The notes below the pieces were generated by a model. That model was not told the DNA's origin, did not search any database, and saw only the letters and a program-made list of their open reading frames with translations. DNA of 64,000 nucleotides from GCA-003244245 sp052390495 (GTDB lineage Bacteria; Actinomycetota; Actinomycetes; Mycobacteriales; Pseudonocardiaceae), in contig JBQTGW010000240.1 in NCBI GenBank assembly GCA_052390495.1, positions 1 to 64,000 on the forward strand. The letters are read 5' to 3'. The position numbers and the translations under genes are program-made. Below are positions 32,896 through 41,663 of this stretch, piece after piece. How positions within the stretch are numbered: position 1 is the stretch's first letter; each line of letters starts with the position of its first letter.

Positions 32896-33795
32896 ATGCG
32901 CTGGAACCCTGTACTTCGAATGGGTATGGCGGTGGCCGTCGTCGCGATGGTCGCCACGGCCTGCGGTGAGCAAGAGTCTCTCGATGGCGACGGTGCGGCG
33001 CCGCCGTACCCGGTCGCCGAGAATCCGCAGTTCGAGGCTGGCACGACGATGGCCGAGCTCAGCCAGGCCGGTAGAATCACCATCGGCACGAAATTCGATC
33101 AGCCGCTGTTCGGACTGCAAGGTATCGACGGCCAGCTGCAGGGTTTCGACGTCGAAGTTGGCAAGATCATCGCGGCTGGCCTCGGGATCGAACCGACGGA
33201 TATCGAATGGGTGCAGGCACCCTCCGGGCAGCGTGAGGATCTCATCCAGCGCGGTGCCGTCGACATGGTGCTGGCCACTTACACGATCAACGACAGGCGC
33301 CGTGAGCTGATCAGCTTCGCGGGACCGTACTACACCGCAGGCCAGTCGCTCATGGTTCAGTCCGACAACACCACGATCACCGGTCCGGAGTCGCTGCGGG
33401 CCAGTGGCGCCCGGGTGTGCTCGGTGCAGGGCTCGGCTTCGTCGACCAACATTCTGGAGTACATTGACGTCTCTCAGCAGGTCCTGTTCGACGGCTATGC
33501 CAAGTGCGCCGACGCGCTGGGTACCGGCCAGGTCGACGCGGTAACCACCGACAACGTCATTCTGCTCGGTTTCATCTCACAAAGAGCCGGGGCGTTCAAG
33601 CTGGTCGGCGACCCGTTCACCGATGAGCCCTATGGTGTCGGCATCCCCAAGGGGGACGTCGCATTCTGCGAGTTCATCAATGAGGAACTGCGGAAGGCCG
33701 AGGCATCCGGCTCCTACCTGGAGGCATGGGACGCCACGGCGGGTGCCGTCACCGACGAAGAGCCGACGCTTCCGCAATTCGATCCCTGCAGCTGA
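32896..33795 (+). CDS. gluB: Glutamate-binding lipoprotein
   Basis: A 299-residue family-3 solute-binding protein. The signal peptide ends VVAMVATAC, a lipobox with Cys at about residue 23. The family core begins RITIGTKFDQPLFG and includes GFDVEVGKIIAAGLG, SFAGPYYTAGQSL and VTTDNVILLGF. It delivers glutamate or a related polar amino acid to GluCD (family knowledge). Confidence 0.92.
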   Translation: MRWNPVLRMGMAVAVVAMVATACGEQESLDGDGAAPPYPVAENPQFEAGTTMAELSQAGRITIGTKFDQPLFGLQGIDGQLQGFDVEVGKIIAAGLGIEPTDIEWVQAPSGQREDLIQRGAVDMVLATYTINDRRRELISFAGPYYTAGQSLMVQSDNTTITGPESLRASGARVCSVQGSASSTNILEYIDVSQQVLFDGYAKCADALGTGQVDAVTTDNVILLGFISQRAGAFKLVGDPFTDEPYGVGIPKGDVAFCEFINEELRKAEASGSYLEAWDATAGAVTDEEPTLPQFDPCS

Positions 33796-33882
33796 AGGAC
33801 ACCGGAACTGGCCGAGGATGCTGGTGGGGGCTTTGCTGCCCCCACCAGCTGAGACGATCCCAGCTGGGTCGATCGTAAAGGA

Positions 33883-34542
33883 GTGCCCACCATCGACGTG
33901 ATCATCGAGAACTTTGGCGTGTTCGCCGATGGCTTCCTCAAGACGTTGCAGATGTGCGTCCATGCCGCGATCGGCTCCCTCGTGCTCGGCATAGTGATAG
34001 CGGCCTTTCGGGTCTCCTCCGTTCCGCCGCTGCGCTGGGTCGGCACGAGCTGGGTCACGGTGTTTCGCAACTGTCCGCTCGTGGTGGTGCTGTTCTTCTG
34101 CGCATTCGGGTTGCCCGAGATCGGAATCAACGGCGCCTACTACTGGTTCGCGATCGCCGGCCTGGTGTTCTACACCTCCGCTTTCGTGTGTGAGGCTGTG
34201 CGCAGCGGCATTAATTCCGTCGATGCGGGGCAAGCCGAGGCGGCCCGCGCGGTCGGTCTCACCTTCACCCAGTCGCTTCGCCACATCGTGCTGCCCCAGG
34301 CGCTGCGCTCCGTGGTGCCCCCGCTGGGCAGCGTCATCATCGCTATGATCAAGAACTCCGCCATTGTCGGCGCGTTCGGTGTCGGCGGCGAACTATTCAG
34401 CGTGCAACTGACGCTGGTCGCGTCCCAGGGATTTCCGCTGATCCCGGTGCTCCTCGGAATGGCTGCCGGCTACCTGATCATCACTCTGACAACCGGACTA
34501 CTGCTCGGTGTCCTGGAACGGAAAGTGGCGCTGGCCCGATGA
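33883..34542 (+). CDS. gluC: Glutamate ABC transporter permease
   Basis: 219 residues with four to five transmembrane helices. The HisM-type signature is present: FRNCPLVVVLFF early and the EAA loop EAARAVGLTFTQSLRHIVLPQALR. The start is unsettled: GTG33883 lies on top of the AAAGGAG sequence, while GTG33898 sits about 14 bases beyond it. The gene overlaps gluD by 4 bases. Confidence 0.92.
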   Translation: MPTIDVIIENFGVFADGFLKTLQMCVHAAIGSLVLGIVIAAFRVSSVPPLRWVGTSWVTVFRNCPLVVVLFFCAFGLPEIGINGAYYWFAIAGLVFYTSAFVCEAVRSGINSVDAGQAEAARAVGLTFTQSLRHIVLPQALRSVVPPLGSVIIAMIKNSAIVGAFGVGGELFSVQLTLVASQGFPLIPVLLGMAAGYLIITLTTGLLLGVLERKVALAR

Positions 34543-35399
34543 CCGTCCCCGTTCTCTACGACAATCCGGGGCCCCGGACCCGGCGCCGGGTGTTGATCGG
34601 CTCAGTCCTCGCGGGCGCTGGGCTGTTGGTCATCGCCTGCCTGGTCGCCATCCGGCTCTACGACCAGGGCCAGTTTTCCGAACAGCGGTGGGGTCCGCTG
34701 CTCAACCCATACAACCCCCAGTTCGCCGCGGTGTGGGCCAGGCTGCTGGATGCTCTCCTGCTCAACATTTACGCCGCCGTGCTGGCGATGGTGCTGTCCC
34801 TGGTCATCGGCACCCTCATGGCGCTGACCAGGATTACCAGCACGGTGTGGTACCGGTGGGCGGTTGTCAGTGTGATCGAGGTCCTGCGCGGTCTTCCGGT
34901 GGTAATCATGATCTTCATGTCGTACCGGATCCTGCCCGAGCTCGGCGTCCAGCTCCCGCTCCTGTGGTACCTGGTCATCGGGCTCACGGCGTACAACTCG
35001 GTCATCATCGCCGAGATCGTGCGCAGCGGAGTGGCCGCCCTGCCGCGAGGCCAGGCCGAGGCGGCCTGCGCGCTGGGCCTGACGCGGAGCCAGTCACTGT
35101 GGTTGATCCAGTTGCCGCAAGCGTTCCGAATCATGCTTCCGGTGCTGATCAGCCAGCTCGTGGTGGTGTTCAAGGACACCTCGCTGGGCTTCATCATCCT
35201 GTACCCCGAGGCGGTCAGCTTCGCCCGGATCGCGATCCAGTCGCTGAACAACCCGCTGCAGTTTTACTTCGTCGTCGCGGTGATCTTCATTGTGATCAAC
35301 TATCTGCTCAGCCGGTTCGCGGTGTGGGTCGAGCGACGGTTGAGCCGGGCGCGTGCCGTTCCCACGCCAGTACAGCCCGCCGCCAGCGCAGCAGCCTAG
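34539..35399 (+). CDS. gluD: Glutamate ABC transporter permease
   Basis: 286 residues, ATG34539 overlapping gluC. It has a longer N-terminal cytoplasmic part than GluC, then transmembrane segments with LRGLPVVIMIFMSYR and the EAA loop EAACALGLTRSQSLWLIQLPQAFR, as in GluD. The C-terminus is alanine/proline-rich and cytoplasmic. With GluC it forms the channel. Confidence 0.92.
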   Translation: MTVPVLYDNPGPRTRRRVLIGSVLAGAGLLVIACLVAIRLYDQGQFSEQRWGPLLNPYNPQFAAVWARLLDALLLNIYAAVLAMVLSLVIGTLMALTRITSTVWYRWAVVSVIEVLRGLPVVIMIFMSYRILPELGVQLPLLWYLVIGLTAYNSVIIAEIVRSGVAALPRGQAEAACALGLTRSQSLWLIQLPQAFRIMLPVLISQLVVVFKDTSLGFIILYPEAVSFARIAIQSLNNPLQFYFVVAVIFIVINYLLSRFAVWVERRLSRARAVPTPVQPAASAAA

Positions 35400-35437
35400 A
35401 GTCGGGCGGGTGTATGTCGTTGCCGAGGTGATCGTCC

Positions 35438-36472
35438 GTGCCTGAGGGTCAGCTTCAGCATCCGTGGCCAGACCCGCCGCCGGGGCCGAAGGGGCCGCGC
35501 GGCACCCGCGCGTGGACGGCGCTGCGCGCCCTGCACGCCGGTGGGTGGCTCCGGCCGCGGCGGATCGGCTGCCTGCTCGTGGTTCTCGCGATCCTGCTGT
35601 ACGCCGCGCTGTGGTCGCTGAGCTCGGCTGTCAATGGGGTCACCGCGATGTTCCGTCCGGACCCGGTGCCAGGCAGTCCGTTCGACACGGTCACACCCAC
35701 CAGCCCGACCAGCACCGGACCGCCCGGCCCCGACCTGGTCCTGGGCGGCAAGCTCATCGTGGCGGTCCAGAATGTGCCTGGCCTGGCCGAGCCCACAGCC
35801 ACCCCGGGCGGGTACACCGGGTTCGGCATCGCGCTTGTTGAACTCATCGCCAGCGAACTCGGGGAAGATCACGGAGCCACCAACTACAAGTCGGCGTCAA
35901 CGACGAGCGCTGCGATAGGCATGTTCGCTCGCGGAGAAGCGAACCTGGCGCTCGGCGAGTTCGCCATCACCCCACAGCCCATTACCCCACAGCCCATTAC
36001 CCCACAGCAGAGCCCCGAGTTGGGCATCGTGGTCCCGTACCTGGAGAGCCCGCTGCGGCTGGCTGTGCCGTCGAACAGTCCCGTGAACGGTCTGGACTCG
36101 CTAGGTCAGGGAAAGGTGTGCGCCCCGCGGGATTCCCCGGCTGAGGCAGCACTGGAGAGTCGACTGGGGGACCGCCTTACCACCCGGGCCAACCTCGGTG
36201 CCTGCGACAACCTGCTGGGCGTGAGCGTCACGGCGATCATCGGCGATGACCTCGCTCTCCGTCGTCTGCCCGCTATGACGAGCGGCCAGCTACGGGTGGT
36301 CGGCGAACCGCTGGGGACCACCGAGTACGGCATCGCCGTGCAGCCGGACGACCACGCGCTCCGCGATCGGGTCATCTACGTCCTGCGCACTGCGATCGCC
36401 GACGGCACGTGGGCCCGCCTCTACACCGAGTCCTTCAACAAACCGGCGCCCGACCCGCCAACCATCCGATGA
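35438..36472 (+). CDS. Membrane-anchored family-3 solute-binding-like protein
   Basis: 344 residues from GTG35438. A proline-rich cytoplasmic N-terminus is followed by one transmembrane segment (IGCLLVVLAILLYAALW, about 45-61) and an extracytoplasmic domain that resembles a family-3 binding protein (GGYTGFGIALVELIASELGE, then GKVCAPRDSPAEA, and TTEYGIAVQPDD). A 15-bp unit repeats around 35970-36010, giving the residues PITPQ in tandem. The binding domain is anchored by a helix, not a lipid. It follows gluD by 38 bases and may feed or regulate that transporter (inference). Confidence 0.75.
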   Translation: MPEGQLQHPWPDPPPGPKGPRGTRAWTALRALHAGGWLRPRRIGCLLVVLAILLYAALWSLSSAVNGVTAMFRPDPVPGSPFDTVTPTSPTSTGPPGPDLVLGGKLIVAVQNVPGLAEPTATPGGYTGFGIALVELIASELGEDHGATNYKSASTTSAAIGMFARGEANLALGEFAITPQPITPQPITPQQSPELGIVVPYLESPLRLAVPSNSPVNGLDSLGQGKVCAPRDSPAEAALESRLGDRLTTRANLGACDNLLGVSVTAIIGDDLALRRLPAMTSGQLRVVGEPLGTTEYGIAVQPDDHALRDRVIYVLRTAIADGTWARLYTESFNKPAPDPPTIR

Positions 36473-36478
36473 CCGAGG

Positions 36479-37237
36479 CTAGCGCCGGTTGCGGCGAAAC
36501 AGCCGGGTGAGCGGGTCGAAACGCAGGTCAACCACCCGCTCCTTCATCGGGATCAGGGCGTTGTCCGTGATCTTGATGTGCTCCGGGCAGACGTCGGTGC
36601 AGCACTTGGTGATGTTGCAGAACCCGAGGCCGTGCTCGTCCTGGGCCTCTTTCCGGCGGTCCACACCCTGCTCGGCAGCTGCGTCCAGTGGATGCATGTC
36701 CAGTTCGGCGATCCGCATCAAGAAACGTGGCCCGGAGAAGTTCTCCTTGTTCTCCTCGTGGTCGCGGATCACGTGGCAGGTGTCCTGGCACAGGAAGCAC
36801 TCGATGCACTTGCGGAACTCCTGCGAGCGCTCCACGTCCATCTGCGTCATCCGGTACTCGCCTGGCTGCACACCCTTGGGTGGGACGAACGCCCGGACCT
36901 CGCGCGCTTTCTCGTAGTTGTACGACACGTCGGTGACCAGGTCGCGAATGATGGGGAAGGCCCGCATCGGGGTGATCGTCACGCTTTGCTCGGCTGGCAG
37001 GGTGGACATCCGGGTCATGCACAGCAGCCGTGGTCGGCCGTTGATCTCGGCGCTACACGACCCACACTTGCCCGCCTTGCAGTTCCACCGCACCGCGAGA
37101 TCGGGCGCCTGGGTGGCCTGCAAGCGGTGGATCACGTCGAGGACCACCTCGCCCTCGTTGACCTCCGCGTTGAAGTCAACGAGTTGCCCGCCTGCTGCGT
37201 CACCCCGCCACACCCGGAAACGCTGCTGGTAGCTCAT
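36479..37237 (-). CDS. sdhB: Succinate dehydrogenase / fumarate reductase iron-sulfur subunit
   Basis: 252 residues with cysteines for the 2Fe-2S centre (CKAGKCGSC at 53-61 and Cys73), then CIECFLCQDTCHV and CCTDVCPEHIK for the 4Fe-4S/3Fe-4S centres. It passes electrons from the flavoprotein to the membrane anchor. The ATG overlaps the sdhA stop. Gene order anchor-flavoprotein-iron-sulfur (minus strand) matches the mycobacterial Sdh1 operon. Confidence 0.92.
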   Translation of the reverse strand: MSYQQRFRVWRGDAAGGQLVDFNAEVNEGEVVLDVIHRLQATQAPDLAVRWNCKAGKCGSCSAEINGRPRLLCMTRMSTLPAEQSVTITPMRAFPIIRDLVTDVSYNYEKAREVRAFVPPKGVQPGEYRMTQMDVERSQEFRKCIECFLCQDTCHVIRDHEENKENFSGPRFLMRIAELDMHPLDAAAEQGVDRRKEAQDEHGLGFCNITKCCTDVCPEHIKITDNALIPMKERVVDLRFDPLTRLFRRNRR

Positions 37238-39132
37238 CAGTCCGTCCCTCCAGGGAGTTCCTCGGCGGTGAAGTACTTCTTCAGCTCGTCGAGCTCGAAC
37301 AGTTCGACCAGGTCGGCGCGCATCTGAAGCTGGTCCTGAGGCTCGACGTGCACGGTGGCGTCCTCGTGCTGCGTGCACACCAGCACCACCCGACGCCACT
37401 GCGGATCCATCCCGGGATGGTCCTCGCGGGTGTGCCCGCCCCGGCTCTCGGTCCGTTGCAACGCAGCCCGGGTGACGCACTCGCTGACCGCCAGCATGTT
37501 GCGCAGATCCAGCGCCAGGTGCCAGCCCGGATTGAACTGACGGTGCCCCTCCACGACGACATGCTCGGCCCGTCTGCGCAGCTCGTCGAGCTTCTTGAGG
37601 GCCAGCTCCATCTCATCGGACCTACGGATGATGCCGACCAGATCGTGCATGGTCTGCTGCAGTTCCTGATGCAGCGAGTACGGATTCTCCGCGCCCTCGC
37701 CGGCTGGCTCGCCGAAGGGGGCCACCGCCCGGTTCATCGCGGCCTCGACGTCGATGTCGCTGCTCGAAGGGCGAAACCCGCCGAGGGAGTCTAGGTAGGA
37801 CGCCGCCCCGAGCCCAGCCCGCCGACCGAAGACTAGTAGGTCGGACAGCGAGTTACCGCCCAGCCGGTTCGAGCCGTGCATCCCGCCCGCGACCTCGCCG
37901 GCGGCGAAGAGCCCGGGCACCGACGCTGCCGCGGTGTCCGCGTCGACCTCCACTCCCCCCATCACGTAATGGCAGGTGGGTCCGACCTCCATGGGCTCGG
38001 CCGTGATGTCGACGTCGGCCAGTTCCTTGAACTGGTGATACATCGAAGGCAGCCGCTTGGTGATGACGTCGGCGGGCAGGCGGGTGGCGATGTCGAGGAG
38101 AACGCCGCCATGTGGCGACCCGCGGCCCGCCTTGACCTCGGAGTTGATCGCCCTGGCGACCTCGTCCCGGGGCAGCAGCTCGGGCGGCCTGCGGTTGTGC
38201 TCCGGATCGTCGTACCAGCGGTCCGCCTCCGCCTCCGTGGTCGCGTATTTGTCCTTGAAGACGTCGGGGATGTAGTCGAACATGAACCGCGTTCCCTCGG
38301 AGTTGCGCAGCACCCCGCCGTCGCCTCGTACCGACTCCGTCACCAGGATTCCCTTGACGCTGGGCGGCCACACCATCCCGGTGGGGTGAAACTGTACGCA
38401 CTCCATGTTGATCAGCGAGGCCCCCGCGCGTAGCGCGAGCGCGTGCCCGTCCCCGGTGTACTCCCAGGAATTGCTGGTGACCTTGAAAGACTTGCCGATC
38501 CCGCCAGTGGCCAGGATCACGGCCGGTGCGTCAAAACGGACGAAGCGGCCGGTCTCGCGCCAGTACCCGAACGCCCCGGACACCGCGGCGGCGTCTTTGA
38601 GCAATTCGGTGATCGTGCACTCGGCGAAGACCCTGAGATTGGCCTCGTAGTTCCCGTGCTGGGCGAAGTCCTCCTGCTGCAACGACACGATCTTCTGTTG
38701 CAGCGTGCGGATGAGCTCCAGACCCGTGCGGTCACCCACATGCGCCAGCCGCGGATACTCGTGACCGCCGAAGTTCCGCTGGCTGATCTTGCCTTCCTTG
38801 GTGCGGTCGAACAGCGCGCCGTAGGTCTCCAGCTCCCATACCCGCTGCGGCGCCTCCTTCGCATGCAACTCGGCCATCCGCCAGTTGTTGAGGAACTTGC
38901 CCCCACGCATGGTGTCGCGGAAATGCACCTGCCAGTTGTCTCGCGGGTTGGCGTTGCCCATCGACGCCGCGATACCGCCCTCGGCCATCACGGTATGTGC
39001 CTTGCCGAACAGGGACTTGCAGACGATGGCGGTACGTTTGCCCAGCTCGCGGGCCTCGATCGCGGCTCGCAGCCCGGCGCCGCCCGCGCCGATCACCACG
39101 ACGTCGTAGTCGTGCCGCTCGATTTCGGTCAT
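37237..39132 (-). CDS. sdhA: Succinate dehydrogenase / fumarate reductase flavoprotein
   Basis: 631 residues. FAD-binding VVVIGAGGAGLRAAIEA is at 11-27; His46 in GKAHTVMAEGG is the expected covalent FAD site; catalytic blocks HPTGMVWPPSV and VRGDGG are present, as is GGNSLSDLLVFGRRAG. It oxidises succinate to fumarate, feeding electrons to SdhB. It lies between sdhC and sdhB, with overlaps or short gaps, as one operon. A divergent LysR-type gene upstream of sdhC may control the set. Confidence 0.94.
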   Translation of the reverse strand: MTEIERHDYDVVVIGAGGAGLRAAIEARELGKRTAIVCKSLFGKAHTVMAEGGIAASMGNANPRDNWQVHFRDTMRGGKFLNNWRMAELHAKEAPQRVWELETYGALFDRTKEGKISQRNFGGHEYPRLAHVGDRTGLELIRTLQQKIVSLQQEDFAQHGNYEANLRVFAECTITELLKDAAAVSGAFGYWRETGRFVRFDAPAVILATGGIGKSFKVTSNSWEYTGDGHALALRAGASLINMECVQFHPTGMVWPPSVKGILVTESVRGDGGVLRNSEGTRFMFDYIPDVFKDKYATTEAEADRWYDDPEHNRRPPELLPRDEVARAINSEVKAGRGSPHGGVLLDIATRLPADVITKRLPSMYHQFKELADVDITAEPMEVGPTCHYVMGGVEVDADTAAASVPGLFAAGEVAGGMHGSNRLGGNSLSDLLVFGRRAGLGAASYLDSLGGFRPSSSDIDVEAAMNRAVAPFGEPAGEGAENPYSLHQELQQTMHDLVGIIRRSDEMELALKKLDELRRRAEHVVVEGHRQFNPGWHLALDLRNMLAVSECVTRAALQRTESRGGHTREDHPGMDPQWRRVVLVCTQHEDATVHVEPQDQLQMRADLVELFELDELKKYFTAEELPGGTD

Positions 39133-39142
39133 GGGATCCTCG

Positions 39143-39961
39143 TCAGTTGAAAATGCGCAGGTCGGAGAGCACGCCGGAGGAGACCAGCGCGATGTAGCCG
39201 TCGGTCAGCATCAGGGTTCCCAGCGTGACCCACGCGAGCTGCATGTGCCGCCCGTTGAGCAGCGAGATCCCGGTCCAGGCCCGGTACCGCAGCGGGTGCT
39301 TCGAAAAGTGCTTAAGTTTACCACCGAGGATATGCCGACACGAGTGGCAGGACAACGTATAAGCCCACAGCAGCACCACATTGACCACGAGGATGATGTT
39401 GCCGAGCCCGACACCGAAGCCGTTCTCGCCGTTGAAGGCGAGGACCGCATCATAGGTGTTGATCACCGAGATCAGGATCGCGGCGTAGAAGAAGTACCGG
39501 TGCAGGTTCTGCCCGAGGAGCGGAAATCGGGTCTCGCCGCTGTAGATCTTGTGCGGCTCACCGACCGCGCACGCGGGAGGCGAAAGCCAGAAAGCACGGT
39601 AGTACGCCTTGCGGTAGTAGTAGCACGTCACGCGGAACAGGAGCAGGAACGGTAGGCTGACAATAGCCAACGGGATGAAGAAGGGAAACTCCGGAAACGG
39701 GCGACCGAAGTGCGCCGATTCTGGGATACAGGACATGCTCAAGCACGGGGAGTAGAATGGTGTGAGGTAGTGGTATTCCGCCACCCAGTAGTAGTCCTGC
39801 ATGAACGCTCGGGCCGTCGCATAGCCGACGAAGGTCATCAGACCCAGGAAAGTCAGCAGTGGCGCGAGCCACCAGCGGTCGGTGCGGAGGGTCCGTCCAG
39901 CGATGGCTGCCCGTCCGGGCTTGGCCATCCGGGACGGCGGTGCAGGCGAGGTAGTGGTCAT
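39143..39961 (-). CDS. sdhC: Succinate dehydrogenase membrane anchor (Rv0249c type)
   Basis: 272 residues with about five transmembrane helices and a Cys/His-rich segment typical of the mycobacterial Sdh1 anchor (CLSMSCIPESAHFGRPFPEF, then YTLSCHSCRHILGGK). The His residues near HRYFFYAA and HSCRH could be haem or quinone-site ligands. It starts about 190 bases from the divergent LysR gene. This type is unlike the two-subunit SdhC/SdhD anchors of proteobacteria. Confidence 0.88.
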   Translation of the reverse strand: MTTTSPAPPSRMAKPGRAAIAGRTLRTDRWWLAPLLTFLGLMTFVGYATARAFMQDYYWVAEYHYLTPFYSPCLSMSCIPESAHFGRPFPEFPFFIPLAIVSLPFLLLFRVTCYYYRKAYYRAFWLSPPACAVGEPHKIYSGETRFPLLGQNLHRYFFYAAILISVINTYDAVLAFNGENGFGVGLGNIILVVNVVLLWAYTLSCHSCRHILGGKLKHFSKHPLRYRAWTGISLLNGRHMQLAWVTLGTLMLTDGYIALVSSGVLSDLRIFN

Positions 39962-40134
39962 GACGTCGATTCGGCTTGGTGACGGTAGGTGGTCAGGTGC
40001 CCCGCCGCCCCAGCAAAGCCAGCGTTACTGGGGCGGGGCGAGTGGATGGTCGGCCGTCGGCACACGGTCAGGCGGTTCCTCATGACGGTAGAGTGCGCAG
40101 ACGGCACAGGTCAAAGATATGGTGACGCTCGTTA

Positions 40135-40153
40135 CGATAGCTCTAGACTATCG
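40135..40153. promoter_or_regulatory. LysR-type binding box (CGATAG-N7-CTATCG)
   Basis: An interrupted palindrome, CGATAG and CTATCG around CTCTAGA, contains the ATAG-N7-CTAT layout common to LysR-regulator sites. It ends two bases before the ATG of the LysR gene, replacing a ribosome binding site. Bound protein would cover the start of its own gene, so autorepression and control of the divergent sdh operon are both plausible (inference). Confidence 0.5.
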
Positions 40154-40155
40154 AA

Positions 40156-41148
40156 ATGCAGCTGCAGCAACTCGCCTACTTCCTCGCTGTCGCACGGGCC
40201 CTCCACTTCACCCGTGCTGCGGAACTCTCCCACGTCGCACAGCCGTCACTGAGCAAGCAGATCCACAACCTCGAGCGAGAGCTGGGCAGCGAGCTGTTCC
40301 ACCGGGCCCGAGGCAATGTCAGCCTCACCCCAGCTGGTGAAGCGCTCGTCCCCTTCGCGAAACGGATCCTGGCCGACGTCGAGACGGCCCGCCTGCAGAT
40401 AAACGAGCTGGCCGAGCTCCGCCAGGGGCGGCTGCGGCTGGGTGCCACGCCGAGTCTGTGCACCGGCCTGCTGGCCGACGCGCTCGCCCGCTTTCACACC
40501 CGCTACCCCGGGCTGCAGCTCGTCATCGACGAAAGCGGGTCCCGAGACCTGGTGCGCCAGGTCGCCGAAGGAGCCATCGACCTGGCGGTGATCACCTCTC
40601 CACTGCACCGAGGGGATCCCACCTTGGACACCGCCCCCATCCTGCGGGAGCAGCTGACGGTAGCGGTGCCGCGCACCATGGACCTCGCCCTCGACTCCTT
40701 CCGGATCGATGATCTCCGGAACCGGCCGTTGGTGATGTTCCAGGATGGCTACGACCTGCGTTCGATGACTCTCATGGCCTGCCAGCGCGCCGGGTTCCAG
40801 CCCCAGTTCGCCATCGAGGGCGGTGAGATGGACGCAGTGCTCAGCTTTGTCGAAGCTGGGCTCGGGATCGCGGTAGTCCCCAGCATGGTCCTGGCGGGTC
40901 GCCCGAAGCTGCGTGGTGTGCCGTTCGTGCCCCCCATCCCCACGCGCACGATCGCGCTGGCCCACCGCAAGGACATGCACCCGACCCGGGCCGCCGAGGA
41001 GTTCCGGTCCACCCTGTTGGGCCTGCTGGCGGACGCCCGCGTCCACAACGATCTCCCAGACGGCGTCGAGTTCATCTCGCCCAAGGACGGTCAGTCGGGG
41101 CTCGACTCGACTTCTCCGGGCTCGACTTCTCCGACCCAGCCGCGTTGA
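40156..41148 (+). CDS. LysR-family transcription regulator
   Basis: 330 residues. The N-terminal winged HTH starts MQLQQLAYFLAVARALHFTRAA, then LSHVAQPSLSKQIHNLERELG; residues about 90-300 form the LysR effector domain (LRLGATPSLCTGLLADALARF, GIAVVPSMVLAG). The ATG has no visible Shine-Dalgarno, so the message may be leaderless. It is divergent from the sdh operon, suggesting control of respiration. The last 58 bases overlap the convergent recX gene; both strands there contain the tandem unit CTCGACTTCTCCG. Confidence 0.85.
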   Translation: MQLQQLAYFLAVARALHFTRAAELSHVAQPSLSKQIHNLERELGSELFHRARGNVSLTPAGEALVPFAKRILADVETARLQINELAELRQGRLRLGATPSLCTGLLADALARFHTRYPGLQLVIDESGSRDLVRQVAEGAIDLAVITSPLHRGDPTLDTAPILREQLTVAVPRTMDLALDSFRIDDLRNRPLVMFQDGYDLRSMTLMACQRAGFQPQFAIEGGEMDAVLSFVEAGLGIAVVPSMVLAGRPKLRGVPFVPPIPTRTIALAHRKDMHPTRAAEEFRSTLLGLLADARVHNDLPDGVEFISPKDGQSGLDSTSPGSTSPTQPR

Positions 41149-41663
41149 CCGAGTTCATCACGTACCACCCGCAAGGCCACCCCTTCGGAGTAACCCTTGC
41201 GGGCCAGCATCCCCGCCAGCCTGCGAACCAGGGTGCTGGAGTCCTGCGCGGTGCTGGTGCGTAGCTTGCGCCGGACCAGTTCGCGGGCCCGCTGCTCCTC
41301 GTCCTCGGGCTGCACCGCAGCCACCGCCTCACGAGCGACCCCGTCGGGCACTCCCCTACGCCGGAGCTCGGCGCTCAGTGCCCGTCTACCCAGACCACGG
41401 TAGGTGTGCCCGGAGTACACCGCCGTCTCGGCGAAGGCAGCGTCGTCCAGCAGGCCCACCGCACCGAGGCGATCAAGCACTTGCTCACCGACCCCCTCGG
41501 GGATCCCTTTCCGACGCAACGCCTCAGCCAGCTCAGCACGACTACGAGGCCGCGCCGTGAGCAACTTCAAGCAGATCCCACGCGCCTGCGCCGCAGGATC
41601 CGTGTCCACACTCGGACCGCGAGCGGTCATTGCGGCCTCCGGCGTCTCGCCCGTCGGGATCAT
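41091..41663 (-). CDS. recX: RecA regulatory protein RecX
   Basis: 190 residues of tandem three-helix repeats, with the typical RARELVRRKL and LARKGYSEGVALRVV blocks. RecX binds RecA filaments and tunes their activity. The ATG overlaps the recA stop by one base (minus strand), so the two are co-transcribed. The C-terminal tail is acidic (GEVEPGEVESSPD) and overlaps the end of the convergent LysR gene. Confidence 0.9.
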   Translation of the reverse strand: MIPTGETPEAAMTARGPSVDTDPAAQARGICLKLLTARPRSRAELAEALRRKGIPEGVGEQVLDRLGAVGLLDDAAFAETAVYSGHTYRGLGRRALSAELRRRGVPDGVAREAVAAVQPEDEEQRARELVRRKLRTSTAQDSSTLVRRLAGMLARKGYSEGVALRVVRDELGQRGWVGEVEPGEVESSPD

